The notes under the pieces are model-generated. The model was not told where the DNA came from. It saw only the letters and a program-made list of their open reading frames with translations, and made no database searches. The translations under genes and the position numbers were made by a program. 64,000 nucleotides of DNA, from assembly GCA_025531455.1 (NCBI GenBank), contig JAMYHL010000075.1, positions 1-64,000 on the forward strand, in the 5' to 3' direction. Of this stretch, positions 34,905-47,204 are shown piece after piece. The DNA is from Apiotrichum sp. Y4204 (taxonomy: Eukaryota; Basidiomycota; Tremellomycetes; Trichosporonales; Trichosporonaceae). The stretch's first letter is position 1. Each line of letters opens with the position of its first letter.

Positions 34905-37151
34905 ATGCTGCCCGCCGCCATCCGCGTGCAGAGCTTCGGCCTCCGTGCCGCCCGTCGTGTCGTGAGTGTCCACCAAGCCAGTGCCGGCGGCAGTGGCTGC
35001 GCATCCCCGCGGAGCGCTAGAGCGTCGTCGAATCTGCAGTGATTCTCCCAAGTCGAACGAGCTCAAGCTCGGTCGTATCCCGCCCACTGTACACACGCTG
35101 ACAGCAGCCCGCCACGCGCCTCGCCTTTGTGCGTGGCCTCCAGACCGACGCGGACAAGAGCGAGCCCCACGAGCCCGTCCCCGAGGCGGCGGACAAGCCG
35201 GTGCGTTTGGAAACTCTTAAGAGTTGGTGTAGTCGTGTGCTGACCACGCTGGGCAGTTCGAGATTCGCCTGCATGACGACACCTTCCACGGATACCTCTG
35301 CGAGCCGCCCTCGCCGGTCGTCAGCACCACCAAGGACGAGCTCATGTGGATGTACGACCAGATGGTGAGTCTGGAAAAGTGGGCGGACAGGTGGGCGGGG
35401 AGCTCAAGGAGCTCCGGCCGTGTAGAGATGCCGAGCGATATGCTGCACTCCTCTGCGCTCCTCACGGCGCTCTTCACGATGCGCAATGCGTTCTCACCCA
35501 CCGACTCGCGCAGCAGCTCGCACAATCGCACAGTCGCACAGCAGCTAACCCCAGACCACCATGCGCCGGATGGAGCAGGCCGCCGACTCGCTCTACCGTC
35601 AGAAGCTCATCCGCGGCTTCTGCCACCTTGCCATCGGCCAGGAGGCCGTCTCGGTGGGCATGGAGGCCGCCCTCACCCCCGAGGACAAGGTCATCACCTC
35701 GTACCGTTGCCACACCTTTGCCGTCCTCCGCGGCGGTACCATCAAGGGCGTCCTTGCCGAGCTCATGGGTGAGTGTCGAGCAGTGAGATAGGGCGACGTC
35801 TTGCTGGCTGGCAGCTTGTTTCGCGTCCAGTGGATCCCAAGGGAGACCTTTATGCCGCCTACTCATCCGCTCTCAACCGCCTCCCACGGATTACTAACTG
35901 CAGGCCGCGAGGCGGGCATGTCGAACGGCAAGGGTGGCTCGATGCACATCTTCACCGAATCGTTCTACGGTGGTAACGGTATTGTCGGTGCCCAGGTGCC
36001 CATGGGCGCCGGTATCGCCTTTGCGCAGAAGTACCTCAAGAAGCCGACCACCACGTTCACGCTCTACGGTGACGGCGCGTCGAACCAGGGTCAGGTCTTC
36101 GAGGCCTACAACATGGTAGGGACTCGATCGCAGCACTAGCACTAACACCCGCAGGCCAAGCTCTGGGACCTCCCCTGCGTCTTTGTGTGCGAGAACAACA
36201 AGTACGGCATGGGCACCTCCGCCGAGCGCTCGTCGCAGAACACCGAGTACTTCACCCGCGGCGACAAGATTGCCGGTATCCAGGTGAACGGCATGGACAT
36301 CCTCGCCGTCAAGAAGGCGTCCCAGTTCGCCAAGGAGTGGACCGTTGGCGGCAAGGGCCCGCTCCTCGTCGAGTTTGTCACCTACCGCTACGGTGGTCAC
36401 TCGTGAGTTTGGAAGAGAGTTGGAAGTGTGAGGCACGTGGTGTCTCATGCGATTGCCATGGCCATGTGCCTAGGTGGACGCGGTGAAGCCGCCTGCGCTT
36501 CACACGACCTTCCGAAATCCCACGCTGACATACAGCATGTCCGACCCCGGAACCACCTACCGTACTCGTGACGAGGTCCAGCAGATGCGTTCTACCAACG
36601 ACCCGATTGCCGGCCTCAAGAAGTACATTCTCGAGTGGGGAGTTGCGGACGAGGCCACGCTCAAGGCGATTGACAAGAAGGCCAAGGAGGAGGTCAACGA
36701 GGCTGTTGAGGAGGCGCAGAAGTCGCCCATGCCCGGTCTGCACGAGTTCTGGACCGACGTCTACGTGAGTCACATCAGACATTCCCACAGATGCGGACGC
36801 GAGTGGCCCCGCCGCGGTCCTCTTCGTCCTATAACGCCTATGTTGTTGCTGCCAATTGTTGTTTATCCACCGGTGCGATAGCAACCGGTGTGGAGCATCG
36901 GCACAATGATATCAGTCGGCGTTGGGATTGGCCGCAGATGCCGAGCATGCCGGCCTGAAGCCCGGTGCCCCGGTGTGAACGGCCGCAGCCGTTGGCTGGT
37001 CTACCACTGTGGCGCCATCTGCGAGCCTGTGGCGCAATATAACTTGATCCATGATCAGAGCTGACGGCGATAGAAAAAGGGCTCCGAGCCGGAGTGGATG
37101 CGCGGGCGCACCAAGGACGAGACGCACCAGACTGTTCAGGCTCAGGCCTAA
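34905..37151 (+). CDS. PDA1: Pyruvate dehydrogenase E1 component, alpha subunit
   Basis: Eight exons (34905-34961, 35105-35200, 35257-35364, 35555-35768, 35904-36115, 36155-36402, 36536-36764, 37074-37151) give 413 residues. The N-terminus is a basic mitochondrial presequence (FGLRAARRV). [13 protein letters not shown], the thiamine-diphosphate motif GDGASNQGQ through ENNKYGMGT, and the phosphorylation loop [16 protein letters not shown] are all present. The serine in GGHSMSDP is the conserved kinase target. E1-alpha pairs with E1-beta to decarboxylate pyruvate in the mitochondrial complex. Introns range from 39 to 309 nt; the last one is exceptionally long here and separates only the final 25 codons. 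Confidence 0.97.
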
Positions 37152-38247
37152 GTCAAAGCCAGCAAGTGGGCCAGGCTATGACCGTAGCCGCAGTCTCCGG
37201 CGGCCATGGCCTGTGCCTCCGTCCGGAGATCTAAGTTGCCCAATTGCCCAGCATACTAGCATAGCTGGGATTGTAGGTGCCATGCCATAGGTGCCAGTAG
37301 GTGGGCGTTAATACCCGGTTAGAGATGCAGCAGGATGATGTCATGGTTAGAAAGCGGAATGGAATGGGAAATGGGGAATGGAAAGGGCACAGAGTTAATT
37401 TACTGATTGGAAACAACAGCTGCACCGGGGTCTGGCCACTGGCTGCGGGTGGGCGCTGTTCGGTACTCGGCGACTTGTCCTCTAAGCTGGTGATCAGGTG
37501 GCCGGTGCGCTCCACTTTCCGTTACGTGCCGGGAGTACCGCAGTGGACGACACATGCCATGAGATGACGGTTAAGTCTCGCAACAGGCCGGCGTCTTGTG
37601 AGCTTGGAGCAGGAGGATAAACATTGTACAGTAACCATAAGGCGCATAACGATCAACGAAACACGAGGTGGGCTGTGGACCCCGCTCGCTCCATAGCCGC
37701 GGTAATCCCCAGCCCAACGGACGTGCCCGTAAGCATCGGCATCTTCTGCCCGCGTTTGTGTCCTTGAACGTGACCTTGGGAACAGGACTATTAGTACAGT
37801 AGTACGGTTGTAGCTGTATTGAAGGGAGGACGAATGAATGCACATTGTAAGCGACTGGCCAACTGGTGACTTGGTCGCCTACTGGTCACTGTACCGCGGC
37901 TCCGATCAGCACCTGGCCCGGGTCCGGTGGGCTTGTTCCCAGTCCTGGATTTCGTAGCGGACCGGTACTGTACCAGATTCGTTGATCCGTTTTTGGTTTC
38001 GCAATTCTCTGGGGGTGTTTTGTGGAATGCAACAAGATACAAAATGGAAATCAAAGTCAGTAGCCCATCCACGCTCGTCTACCCTTGCAGGCCTCCCACC
38101 TCCTCCATTCCACATGCCGCATGCTCCTCTTCGCGCTTGCTACCTCGCTGCGTGTTGTGCAATGTACAGTACATGTGATACCTACTACACTGAGATTTAC
38201 TGCCTGATTAGAATACGAGAACTAGAGCGCAGCCAGCAGTACAGTGG
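37152..38247. other. Intergenic between convergent genes
   Basis: This 1.1-kb stretch carries the 3' ends of PDA1 and the following minus-strand gene. No gene or repeat is recognised. Confidence 0.5.
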
Positions 38248-39714
38248 CTAGTGGTCGTCGACGTCCATCCGGTCGTCTGCGTGCCCGTTCTTGGCGTGGC
38301 CATCGGGCTTGCCCACAGCCGCATCCTCGGCGTCGGCACTAGCACGCGCGCCGTTCCGGGTAACCGAGCCGGACGAGCTGTGTGCGTCCTCCCGCTCGTA
38401 CCGCTCCTGCCGCTCCTGCTGCTCGGCCTTTACAGAGTCCTTTGCAGTCCGCTCCGCGTACTCGCGGCGCTCCTTGTCGTCAGAAGACGGGTGCGGGCTC
38501 ATACGCGTCGCAGGCGACACGCTGCCGCTGCCATTGGCGGAATGCCTCCCCGATCCGGGGTGCGAGCCGGTGCTCGCCGAGGCTGGCGCGCCGCGCAGCA
38601 TCCACGCTCTGTCGGGGTCGCGAGGGTAGACTGCGGTCGCGAGGCCGAGGTGGGGCGGGACGGCTGCTTTCGAAACTGGCGGGGGCCATACCTCTGGCAC
38701 CGACCGCTGAATGTAGTGTGGTGGGACGACGACGCGCCGCACTCCAGCGGAATGAGCGGTAGACCCCGCAGCTACACCACCGCGTCCAGAGGGATAGGGT
38801 GCCGGGCCATGGCCGTGGGCATGTGCGTGATGGCCATGGTGTTCGCCGGGGACGTGGCTCGGTCTTCCGGCACTGGTAGTCGCCGAGGTCCAGGCCGGGG
38901 CGACGCGAAGCCCGGCGCGACGAGCCGTAATAATCCCGGCGTTGGGGTGGTATCGTGGGTCCGCAAATCCATGTACCCGCCGAGAGCGGAGGGCGGCGGC
39001 GGCCGCCGCCGACGTGCCAGACGAGGTACCGGGTGGCGAGTTGGTGCCCGAGTGTGAATTATGAGAGTGGGTGCTAGAGTAAGAGTGCGAGTGGGAGTGC
39101 GAGTACGTCCTCGAGTGGGAGGTGGCCGGCGGCGATGGGGCGTCCGGGGACATGGACGAGCGGCCGTGCGGCGATGACCCGCGGCTGCGCATCGACGAGT
39201 CCATCCCGGAGCCTGAGCGGGCCATGCCGCGGGAGGCATAAATACCATCCATCGAGACGCCGTCGCGAACCTGGTTCCCAAGTGGCGGAAGGCGTGACGG
39301 AGGTGTGCCACTTTGATGGCTCGAGACTCCATCACGGAACTGGTTCTGCTGGAGATCGCGCATCGACGACAGCGGCGGGCCGCCAATACCGTCGCGGACG
39401 TCGCGGAAGCCGACGGGCGAAGGCGGGCGCGAGTGCTTCTTCTCCCAGGTCTCGCGGGCCTCTGCCACAAACACGGGCTCGGGCCATCCCGCAAGAGCGA
39501 CCATGTACGGCGCGGGGCGGAAGCTGCCATAGCTACTCGGCGAGGTGCCCGAGCTGGTCGGTGTGTGTCCGAGGCCCATGTTGCTGACGGTGCTCACTGG
39601 GCTTACGGGGTCCATGCCGAGCGGCGAGCGGGGGATCGGCACCGGACGCGCAATGGCCGGAGGTGCGTGCACGGTGTGGACCGCAGTCCGCCGCGGCGAC
39701 GTGATGGGCGGCAT
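38248..39714 (-). CDS. Low-complexity, probably disordered regulatory protein (488 aa)
   Basis: A single open frame of 488 residues starts at an ATG in good context (GGCACCATG). A CAG just upstream suggests a leader intron. The product is rich in Ser, Pro, His, Arg and Gly. It has repeated RDGVSS/RDGVSM blocks, a SHSHSHSYSSTHSHNSHSG tract, an alanine run next to RSRR, and a His/Gly tract. It ends with a charged helix (KERREYAERTAKDSVKAEQQ) and an acidic C-terminus (DDRMDVDDH). VALAGWPEPVFVAEARETWE near residue 75 is the most ordered-looking part. No family recognised. The long upstream region suggests a regulated gene. Confidence 0.72.
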   Translation of the reverse strand: MPPITSPRRTAVHTVHAPPAIARPVPIPRSPLGMDPVSPVSTVSNMGLGHTPTSSGTSPSSYGSFRPAPYMVALAGWPEPVFVAEARETWEKKHSRPPSPVGFRDVRDGIGGPPLSSMRDLQQNQFRDGVSSHQSGTPPSRLPPLGNQVRDGVSMDGIYASRGMARSGSGMDSSMRSRGSSPHGRSSMSPDAPSPPATSHSRTYSHSHSHSYSSTHSHNSHSGTNSPPGTSSGTSAAAAAALRSRRVHGFADPRYHPNAGIITARRAGLRVAPAWTSATTSAGRPSHVPGEHHGHHAHAHGHGPAPYPSGRGGVAAGSTAHSAGVRRVVVPPHYIQRSVPEVWPPPVSKAAVPPHLGLATAVYPRDPDRAWMLRGAPASASTGSHPGSGRHSANGSGSVSPATRMSPHPSSDDKERREYAERTAKDSVKAEQQERQERYEREDAHSSSGSVTRNGARASADAEDAAVGKPDGHAKNGHADDRMDVDDH

Positions 39715-42700
39715 GGTGCCGCCTGTAAACGATTAGGGTAGGAATGTAGGAAAAAGTTTGGGGAAGGGGTGCAAGCGTGTGCACGACCGGGCGGATGCGG
39801 GGGTGCAAGAGCCGCCACGCGGTGTTCGGGACTGTCGCGTCAAGAGATGATGGGAGAGGATGTGGTCGTGGTGAGGCGGCTGCTGATCGCGACGACTCGA
39901 TGGATGTGCGATGAGAGGGGCGACGGGGGATGCTTGGCGATTGGGGCGCGAGCAGGAATGGTGATAAGAAATGGTGGGGCAGCGATCGTGAACGAGGTCA
40001 CAGTGCGTCCGGGTGTGGCACGTCGTTGCCGGTATTGGGGAGACGCTATCTAACAGTGGTGGGCAGTGTCGCTGCAGTAGCGTACCACAATCTTGTCCAC
40101 AGCCGGCGGGATGTCGAGTCGGGGATGCAGCACCGCACTGCAGACGTCGTGGGTGTATATAGTAAACTGCTGCTCCGGATAGATTTCCTGCTCGTCGTCT
40201 CGACTAGACCAAGATCCGTGCGAGTGGGGGACGGTAGAGGGCGCTGTGTGTAGAATGGATGTCGGGAGCAATGGCACAAGCCAACGGATGATGGAAGCTG
40301 GGAGGGTCGATAGAAATATGTGGATCGGAGAGAGATGGCGGAGGAGATGGGCCGCTCGCTAACGTGATGATGGGTGATGAGCGATACCTACTCTTCAGGT
40401 GAGAGCGAGTGCTGAGTGTCTCTGGGTGTACTGATAATTCCTGCAGCGGAGTGTCTGAAAAAGGGTCCCAGAAGATACACCAGCTCGTTGGAGATACGCG
40501 TCCGTGTCGTGCTTGATGATAGAGGTGCCCTGGGTGGAACCGACTGGGCCGAGTGCCGTGCGTGTGGGATGGATGGGACGTCGAGAAGCTAGACGCCAGA
40601 AGACAAGTGAGCGTCAAGTGGGATGTGGGTGAAGCGTGCTCGACTGCGGTGGCCCGGAAGACGAGGTTGCCGGCGAGGATGGGAGTGGCAGCGAGGGCTA
40701 GGAGCTAGGAGCTAGGAGGGCCGCAGGGCTGGCTGTCGGTGGGCTCTCCTAAGAGGGGGTGTGTAACTGTGTCACAAGTTGTGGGGAGGGCACGAGGGCA
40801 CGTCGTCCGAGGGCTCGTGCGCACTGTCGGTAAGTCACTCGAATCCAGGTCCACTTGAAGTAAGTGGTGGGAGAGTATACGAGGTTTATAAGTGGTAAGG
40901 CTAGGGTGGGGGAGAGGGGACAACAAGTGGCGAAGAGAGCACAAAAGAGGGGGAGGAGGGGGGGATGTGCTGCGCTGGGCTGGGCTTCTTGTACAGATCT
41001 ATCATGAGGGTTATTGCATGCTTATCTACATTTGGGGGGGCAGGGAGAGAGGCAGAGAGAGGGCAGGAGACACCAAGCGGAGGGTGAATGCCGGAGTATG
41101 GCAACATGTGCACGAGGGTGAGGGTGCGCATGACGAGCACATTAGCAGCTCAAATGGAGGGGGAGGTGCAGTGGAAGATGCCGGTCCAGGTCAACACAGA
41201 GAGGAGCAGCACAAGAGCACAGTCGCAGTAGCATGTGCAGCAGGCAGTAGGTAGGTAGGTTTGTTGTCATCTCTCATCCTCCTCTCTCTCCTCTCCCTCA
41301 CTGTTCTCTCTCTGCAGTGGCTAATAATAATACCCGGTACTTGCCCCAACTTTTGTGAAAGGGGCGGTGGACAGCGTTAACCGGCAACTCGCAAAAAGCG
41401 GCGTCCGACCATCGGAAAAACTCCTACGGCTCTGGCTTCCATACGGTAATCAGAACATCTATTAGGAACGAGTTAGGAGATTACCAGATTACCTCGGCAA
41501 TTGTGCTGCTGATAATACCGCTATAGTAATTACAGCTCATCTTTGCCGCGGCGGCGCATAAATCGTTATCCGTATGCCCGTTCGTTTGCCCTACTGTATC
41601 CTTATCCCGTCGTATCCTCGTAATGTGAGCCCCTTACCTCCTTGGACCCCTCTCGGCGTCATCTGTACGCTCTGTGATTGCATCGGGTACGCTTCATTGG
41701 TGTCCCCGTACCCCTGCCCGGTGTTCGGAGTCGGGTCGGCGCGAATGTCACAACGTGTGCCAGCGGTGGGCTGTCCGGCAGGCCGGTATACTGGTAGCCT
41801 GTTGCCTACAGTGTTGTTGCCTTGCCAGACTCTTGATCTCTGGGGCAGATGGGATGCTAGGGCTGTGATCCTGTGAGCGGCTACTCCCACTCCGGCACCG
41901 GTTCGCCGTACAACACCTGTTACGCCGTCATCGCTCCACCGAGTGACCCGTTCTGGACCAAGGCGGTGTGTTATCCTATGATCCTGTACAGCATCAAAGT
42001 CATAACCGAATGGGCTGGATAGTGGGATGCACATGACCAGTGAAATAACCATACCACTATCCCTCATGCATCATCATTCGTCCGCTGCGCCGTTGCGGCC
42101 GGCCTGATCCTGGCCTCCAGATCCTGGATTTGATCCTAGTGGGCTTGACTCTGCGCTTGCATCATTGCATCGACAGCCAAAGCCATTGCGCCGTTGCATC
42201 ATGCATGCATGCACATGCATCAGTGCAGGCTGTTCGGCACCATCCTGGCGACACTTGGTCCACATGATCGAGGCACCGGTAACCGGCTGGCATTCGTGCC
42301 TCGCTACTGTCGCCATTAAATGGATCGAATGATCCAATACATATCGCCAGAGTAGAGCATACCGTGGACTTCGCAGATCGCGCATGTGCATGAGAACCTG
42401 CAAGCTGCAGTACATTCCGCTGGCACGCACGTTGGGGAAGAGAATCCTCGAAATCGTCGCATATCCTCGGATTCCTGCGAGTTTGAACGGCATCGACGGT
42501 GTTGCCCGGTTGCAACTCTGTGCCGAAAGAATGATCCTTCGTATCTCCCCTCACAAAAAGTGCATCCGACCCGTTTTCGAATCTGCGGAACACCCTTGCT
42601 CCGACAGGGTTCGCTTGGCATTCCCGCCCCCCATATCCCAACACTTGGCACCGAGAATAAACTGCAGATGTACTGGAGCGTGGCCCACTGCCAGCCGGAG

Positions 42701-43285
42701 CTGAATTGATCGCGACAGGCGTGACTCTGTGGCCTGTGCTCCCTCTCTGGGTATCATGTCGCCGGTGCCGATGCCGATACTACTGCTGCATTCGCCATTC
42801 GTAGGCGGCAGACTCGATGCACACGGGGGTGATCGGCATGCACGTCCAGCTCGCAGCATTGCAGGCTGGTACCAGTGGTGCCAAATGACAGCCACCCTCG
42901 ATCCAAATCCTGACGCCTCAAGCCTCGTCTCCGTTACCCTCATTGGGCTCCAATATCGCAAGCCCTGCATGCAGCTTCATACCGTGGCACTCATGCTCTC
43001 CGCCACTTGAGCCCCCATCACTCGCTATCCAGCCCGCGGGGAGATATCCCTGCGCCCCAGAGCCCAATGTTTCTCCGGCCCTTGTCAGTGCAATCATGTC
43101 GCGCCTCGCTGTATCCAGCATCTGAGTCTTCTCGCCGCTAAAAAATCTTATCCTGCTCACCGGATCTGCCCCTGCCCCTGCCCCTGCCCCTGCTTGTGGC
43201 GCCACATTACACGGGCCAATGATCATATTTCTACCTCTACTTCTACGTCTATGGGCTACAAGGCCCACTCGGCGTCCATAGCGCA
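39715..43285. promoter_or_regulatory. 3.6-kb region upstream of the low-complexity gene
   Basis: Between 39715 and about 41340 the sequence is purine-rich on the plus strand (pyrimidine-rich on the transcribed strand of the downstream gene). It includes GA tracts at 41040-41075, GTAG repeats near 41248-41260 and CT tracts at 41275-41325. This fits a long 5' leader or promoter. From 41340 to 43285 I see no gene. Low-complexity strings include GCATGCATGCACATGCA (about 42200) and a CCCCTG repeat (43167-43193). Confidence 0.45.
43167..43193. repeat. CCCCTG microsatellite
   Basis: Four to five tandem CCCCTG units lie just beyond the 3' end of the MFS gene. Confidence 0.9.
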
Positions 43286-46200
43286 TCACGAGTGGTGTCG
43301 CCGCCGCTCGGCGCTGAGCCGCTCGCGCCGGATACCCGCAATGATAGCGAGGATGAGCGCGATCATACAGGCGCTCGCGCTGATCTGGAAAGCGGCGGCA
43401 TAGCACCTCACGCCGAGGATACACTCGTTCTTCGCGTCGGCGGAAATCTCGGCGACAGCCGTCCGCGTCAGCACACGTGCCGCGCTCTCTCCCGCGTCCA
43501 ACCCCCGATGCCAAAGGTCAGCCCTCCCGGGCGCAATGGCTGCTCCTCCAAAGGCCGCCGAATCCGAATTCGATAGCCAGCGTACTGCTCGGGCAGCGAG
43601 TCCGCCGCCACCGACACGCCCAGCCGTGTGCGAGTCGTATACCCGGCCTAACCGTCAGCATCCTCATTGGTTTTACGGCAGCAGGCACCCCGCCAGGGGC
43701 CCCGCGGGTCGGACCGACGCATCACCGACAGCCAACCCTGTCGCTGCGATATCGTCGTCTAGTGGCCGAGTTGCGCATGTGATACTGCAGGCACAGTCTT
43801 CACGGCGGGGCTCCTGTGGCGCGGAACTCTATTTCAGACACTCCTGACGGGATGTCCCCGGGACCCCAGTTCTGTGAAGAGCCCACCCCACAACCCCCTG
43901 GTTCCAGACGCTGACAACCTCTTTCGCGGCATTGTGAGTCCGCCCAAACACATACCAAAGATTATGTTGAAGACGTTACCGCCGAGCGCCGGTGCGAGCG
44001 TCGCATAGCCGAAGTTTTGGCTGAAGTGCGCTGACGTCAATTGCTGTTTGCTTACGGGTCGGGGATGCCCGATACCGGCTAGCACTTGCGCATAACACTC
44101 ACACATGCCAAACCACTCGAGGACGAGCATGGGAATAACATTGAACAGCGAGCCGTACGCCAGGCCGAGGTTGGCGGATACGAGCCACAGGTGGTTGACG
44201 TCGGTGGTCTTGATAACCGAGTACTGGCTCACAACGAACATGAGGGCGACTATTGGTAGGAACCAGATCTACGCGAGGATTAGCCGCCGAACGGAGGGAA
44301 CGTGAAGAACGTGGCTGGGTCTGGAACTGGAGCAGACGGAGCAAGCGCCACTTGACACGCAATAGGGCGTTTTCGGGTACAGCAATACGCTGTCGGCGGA
44401 ATGCACATGCATTCTTGTTCCGTGGCGCCCCAAGGGGACCACAGGAATGCCGAGCGGCATCACGAACCGGTTGCAAGCTAAACTGCGTTGCAGGGGAACC
44501 AGAACCCCTCACGACCATTCTTGAGAACGGCACTTGCTTCAGAAGTGAAGGGCCTTCACACATGTGCGTGGGAAGCAGCACTCAGGATACTGCGGCAATG
44601 GCTGTCCGTTCACAACGCACAGGCCGGTCACGTCCACCCCGTCTGGATGGAAATATGTTTTCCTCGGGAATGGCGATCAACTGATCCGGTCTGAGGCTTG
44701 ATCCGGTCTGGACGATGGCCCAGAAGCCAGGCTCGCAGAGGAGGAACCCGAGACACATCTTCACACCGAGATCGACAAGTGTCTCACTCTCATTCTCACT
44801 TTCGCCCCACACTCCCTTGGCCATTACACTCACGCGCTTCAGTCCGTAGCGAAGCTTGAAAAAGTCGGACAAGAGACCTGGCGTCAGCCGGTGGGTGGGG
44901 TGACTTTGTTTCGGGAGTTCGATGTCCACTGTACTCCTGTACGACACGGCCTGTACTCACCGCCAAGAATACGCCCGGCACAGTTGAAGATTGAGATGGT
45001 CGCGACCTGGCGCGCCTGATAGGCGCTTACCTTGCGCGAGTCATAGTCCCAGCCGTCTCGGGCAAGCGCGAGGGTGACGGCCTGTGGTCAGAGAGTGCCA
45101 CGGGATGGGGTTGTTCGAAACTTGGTCTCCTCCGATGTCTCCCCGTCCCCAGTTCCTTTTTCTCCACTCACGCCAACATTGTTGATCCACTGCAGACCGA
45201 CACCGCACAGAATAGCGAGGACAGTGAAAAGGAGGTGAAAGTCGAACATCTGGAAGACGTCCCATGGCGTGTAGTGCAGCTGTGTCGGGGGGATGGAGCC
45301 GGACGAGTCGGCGCGCCGCCGCCCCGAAGTAGGGCGGATGAGGGGGTCAGTGGGTGCGGTACCTGCTTCCAACTCGTGATCAGCCTCGACGTCGCGATGC
45401 GAGACGTGTCCTTCGGGGTTCGCGCCGAGGGATACCTGGCGCGCGAGGGCGCACTCTTCTTCGTCGGTCATGTCAAACCCAAAGTGCGTCGGCTCCTCGA
45501 GGACAGGGTAGGCGCGGACGAGGAACGAGCCAACGAGGTCAGGGAGCATGGTGCCGATTGAGAGGAGGAGCAGGAGTCCGCCCGCGTCGCCGTGGTAGAA
45601 TATCTGGCCCATCGTGCTGAACATGAAAGCACTGAGGCCAAAGCCCGCGAGCACGGAGCCTGTTGCGGCTGCGCGCGAGCTGTCGGGGAAGCTCTTGGCC
45701 ACAGCATTCAGCCCCGAGGTCAAGCCGCCACTCCCTGCCGTGCCGGTGAGGAACATGCAGAATGCGAGGATAAACAGACGATGCCTGGAGACGGGGCCGT
45801 CGGGATCATCGCGGATGGCGAACACGCCGAGGTAGAAGAGGCGCACGCACGAGTAGCCGACAAAGTTGAGGCATGCGGCAAGCATGAGAGGTCTGGCGTC
45901 AGTGGTCAGTGTCTGTCACCGAGACATACATCCGTGGCCCACGCCGATCGACAAACAGACCCCATCTGTTGTCAGTTCTGGACTGAGCGGTGCAGCACCC
46001 ACACTGGCCCAGAGAGATACATCCCCAGGTTGCCGAATAGTCCGATGAGGTTCGAGTCAGTGCTCGTCATCGAGAGCTGGGTGGCGAGCTGTGGTGCGTA
46101 GCCTGTCCTATGAGCTTTGCCATTGCAGATGGATCGGGCGTGACCTCTTGCCACCCACCAGAGTAAACATAGTTTGATCCACTGTGGTCAGCACTCTTCC

Positions 46201-46483
46201 AGCGGACTACGCACCTAGCAAGACCAACAAACACGGCAGCGACGAACATCCGTCTCCGCGCGCGGCCCTGGCGCTCGCGATCGGGGTCATGCCCATGTCC
46301 GCTCTGTTCGTGTGGATGCTGGCTGCGGGGATGTGGCGGATCCGGCGCGGCGCCGTAGCGGCGTGTGGGGAGCATCGAGGCGAAGAACCGTCCAAGATGC
46401 CAGCGCCAGGTTGGTTGGGTGCCGTCGTCGATGCCGAGTGGGAGGCGCGTAGATGGGGAAGTGTCGGGTTCGGGGTCGCGCAT
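43286..46483 (-). CDS. Nodulin-like/MCH1-type MFS transporter
   Basis: Ten exons sum to 638 residues: 46215-46483, 46159-46181, 46003-46102, 45930-45965, 45172-45892, 44961-45081, 44834-44877, 44103-44268, 43956-44030, 43286-43647. GSNYVYSGYAPQLATQL with GLFGNLGMYLSGP, then WGLFVDRRGPR, is the N-terminal Nodulin-like domain. Later hallmarks are LQWINNVG, FNCAGRILGG (loop of the second half), FSQNFGYATLAPALGGNVFN and the terminal C..G..CY pattern (CILGVRCYAAAF) before the last helix. The central cytosolic loop of about 100 residues is acidic. Fungal members include Mch1, a monocarboxylate-like carrier with no proven substrate. Three introns (565, 308 and 90 nt) are long for this genome. Confidence 0.88.
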
Positions 46484-47204
46484 GATGCCCCGCTCTTTTC
46501 TGTATAACACTTCTATATTTTGATCGGTTGGAGCGCAGAGGGTTGCTCGGGGAGTGTCGTATCGCGGTGTCGTATCGCGGATGCTGCGGGGTATCAGAGG
46601 CTTCAGAGCTGGAAAACAAGCGCGGGAAATGGAAAAGGCGTCAGTCACCGCCAGTGTCGCGTCACCAGGCATTCAAGACCTCCACTTTGTCATTAATAGC
46701 CCGCGTCACTCTGGTCTCAAAGGAGGTCTTTCAGTTTGTAGCCCACCGCCCACCCACCCACCAGCACAAAGACCCCGATACCCGCCCACATTCAGCAACA
46801 TGTGTGTTGTATGTGGGCTCATTGGCGAACCGTTGCATCGTTTGGCTCCAATGCACAATGCACAATGCAATCACGCTCACATGTGCGCGCCCCATTTCGG
46901 CCAGTTCTTATCGCCCAGCCATCGGACATGCCCGTGGGTCTATTTCCAAACCACAAGGCTGGTTTCTGGTTCTTGGTTGGCCGCGTTGGTTTATCCTTCA
47001 GAACGCGTGCAGATCATGCACATCTCGCGTGATGATCGCCGACCCTTGATAAGATTACCACCGGGAGTAGTTTCTGTTTAGCAGAGATTCAGCCGGACAC
47101 ACATCGGGATGACGTGCATGCCGTCGCGATACGCGACACGATCAATCCCCTCATCCCAGCTCGTTTCTCAACCACACTCTCAGCTATCCGATGGACAGGC
47201 CAAG
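46484..47204. promoter_or_regulatory. Shared divergent promoter region, MFS gene and GPI18
   Basis: The two genes are transcribed away from each other across 721 bp. A CCCACC-rich stretch lies at 46742-46765. No third gene is seen. Confidence 0.5.

Noticed and set aside
42180..42220. GCATGCATGCACATGCA string as a structured RNA or origin
   Set aside because: It is a short low-complexity alternating repeat with no further supporting structure.
43834..43955. In-frame read-through at the MFS C-terminus ending at 43834
   Set aside because: It lacks the conserved final helix; splicing to 43647 restores RVYDSHTAG and the CILGVRCYAAAF segment seen in the family.
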